6,578 nt of DNA from Spirochaetaceae bacterium (GTDB taxonomy: Bacteria; Spirochaetota; Spirochaetia; SZUA-6; Bin103): the NCBI GenBank assembly GCA_026710565.1, contig JAPOQV010000599.1, positions 1-6,578 of the forward strand, written 5' to 3'. A program made the position numbers and the translations under genes. Shown piece after piece: positions 5,572 through 6,578 of this stretch; the first letter of the stretch is position 1; the number at the start of each line of letters is the position of its first letter. The notes under the pieces are model-generated. The model searched no databases and had not been told where the DNA came from. It saw nothing but the letters and a program-made list of their open reading frames with translations.

Positions 5572-6578
5572 ATGCAGACAACGACGGCTCGGCCCCTGAG
5601 CCGCCTGCCCGACCGCGTGCTGCTCGCCCGCACCCGACAGCTCGTCGATCGGGAGCGGCATCTCCACATGGAGATCGTCGACCACCTGCGCGAGATCGAG
5701 GACCGCGACCTGCATCTGGCGCGCGGCTTCTCGACGCTGTTCGACTACGCGGTCAACGAGCTGGGCTACAGCAACGGCGCCGCCTGGCGGCGCACGCTGG
5801 CGATGCGGCTGTGCCGGCGGATGGCCGACGTGCGTGCGCGGTTGCGGAACGGCTCGCTGACGCTGAGCACCGCGGCCCAGTTGCAGAGCGCTTTCGAGCG
5901 GCAGGAGCGCAAGCGGCGGCGCGCATGGGCGCAGCAGCAGAAGCGGCGGTCGGAGCAGGCGGCGGCCTCAACGACGGCACCCGTGGCGGCGCGGGACGGG
6001 CAGTCGACGGACCGGTTGCCTGTCGGGACGGCGGCGTCACCGCCGCACGCGGCCGGGTCCGTCCGGGTGCAGGTTCCGGTGGTGGTGCTGGACGCCACGG
6101 GACAGCGGGAGCTGGTCAAGCAGGCCACCGGCAAGAGCTCGCGCCAGGTCGAGGAGCTGCTCGCATCGGTGGACCCCAGCCTGACGTCGCCACGGGAGCA
6201 ACTGCGGGCGCGCGGCGACGGCACGTGGACGTTCACGGTGGTCGTCGACCGGGAGTGCCGGCAGGGGCTGGATCATCTCAAGGCCCTGTTGTCCCACGTC
6301 GACCCGGCGATGTCGTACGGGCAACTGGTGAACCGGCTCGTGCAGGATGAGCTGCGACGTCGCGACCCCAGCCTGCACGGCCCGACCGGACGCGATACCC
6401 GGCCGGCGCCCACGGCCAGCGCTCCTTCGGCGTCGGAGCGGGAGGCGCAGCCTGTCCACAACGGCGGGACGGCCGAGGCTGTTTCGACGGCGAAGCGCGT
6501 TGCTCCGGACGGCGGTACGGATCCTTCGGAGCCGAACCAACCGGGGACCGGCGATGCCGGCCGCCAGCAGCCGGCACC
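5572..6578 (+). CDS. HNH-endonuclease-family protein, N-terminal 335 residues (3' end outside window)
   Basis: The frame from ATG 5572 has no stop through the last base, so the gene runs off the window. Residues 10-110 (LLARTRQLVDRERHLHMEIV, then RGFSTLFDYAVNELGYSNGAAWRRT and LRNGSLTLSTAAQLQSAFE) match the helical N-terminal region of stand-alone HNH endonuclease proteins. In those proteins I recall the pattern GYSSLFxYxVxxLxYSEGAAxRRIxAMRL and LSLxxxSQAQ. A second family block, ATGKSSRQVEELLASVDP (about 185-202), is followed by a strand-helix segment FTVVVDRECRQGLDHLKALL (from about 221) and LVNRLVQDELRRRDP. Between them, 111-163 is a basic then Ala/Ser/Thr-rich insertion. Residues 264-335 are Pro/Ala/Gly/Ser/Thr-rich and probably disordered. 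The HNH nuclease domain normally follows at the C-terminus and is not visible here, so nuclease activity is inferred from the family only. It is likely its own transcription unit, or a loosely linked last gene, because a 103-base gap precedes it. Confidence 0.8.
   Translation, partial: MQTTTARPLSRLPDRVLLARTRQLVDRERHLHMEIVDHLREIEDRDLHLARGFSTLFDYAVNELGYSNGAAWRRTLAMRLCRRMADVRARLRNGSLTLSTAAQLQSAFERQERKRRRAWAQQQKRRSEQAAASTTAPVAARDGQSTDRLPVGTAASPPHAAGSVRVQVPVVVLDATGQRELVKQATGKSSRQVEELLASVDPSLTSPREQLRARGDGTWTFTVVVDRECRQGLDHLKALLSHVDPAMSYGQLVNRLVQDELRRRDPSLHGPTGRDTRPAPTASAPSASEREAQPVHNGGTAEAVSTAKRVAPDGGTDPSEPNQPGTGDAGRQQPA

Noticed and set aside
5506..5715. Short - strand frames over the intergenic region and the start of the HNH-family gene
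   Set aside because: No recognisable motif, and each lies mainly antisense to the confident HNH-family coding sequence.
5562..6350. 262-codon + strand frame starting at GTG 5562
   Set aside because: It overlaps the HNH-family gene in another frame. The product is Ala/Gly/Arg-rich with no family resemblance, while the frame from 5572 carries clear family motifs.

Overview
The window is very GC-rich. It shows dense + strand coding with GC-biased third codon positions and overlapping gene ends. This fits a high-GC bacterium, probably an environmental Gram-negative lineage. The last gene resembles HNH-type proteins I recall from Bdellovibrio-, myxobacteria- and spirochaete-like genomes, but the taxon cannot be fixed from this window.

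Layout: (1) 1-249 is the 3' end of a monomeric-sarcosine-oxidase/N-methyltryptophan-oxidase type FAD enzyme. (2) 246-4469 is a complete 1407-residue SNF2-family ATPase. It has an N-terminal winged-helix-like segment, a long helical region of unknown function and a canonical C-terminal SNF2 motor. (3) 4462-4566 is a decayed, truncated and frameshifted DUF1697 gene that keeps its ribosome binding site and start codon. (4) 4563-5468 is a class I SAM-dependent methyltransferase whose glycine-rich SAM loop is encoded across a run of ten G. (5) 5469-5571 is a short intergenic stretch with small inverted and direct repeats. (6) 5572-6578 is an HNH-endonuclease-family N-terminal region that stays open to the window end. 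It has no stop codon in the window, so it is easily missed.

The first four units are joined by overlaps: GTGA at 246-249, an 8-base overlap at 4462-4469, and ATGA at 4563-4566. They look like one translationally coupled run. The DUF1697 relic now acts, at least formally, as a 34-codon coupling ORF between the SNF2 gene and the methyltransferase. The proteins share no obvious pathway, and I do not recognise a named defence system. A SNF2 motor beside a methyltransferase and an HNH-family protein is suggestive, but the signature partners of known systems are absent. The most checkable oddities are the G10 tract, the DUF1697 relic and the uncharacterised N-terminal half of the SNF2 protein.
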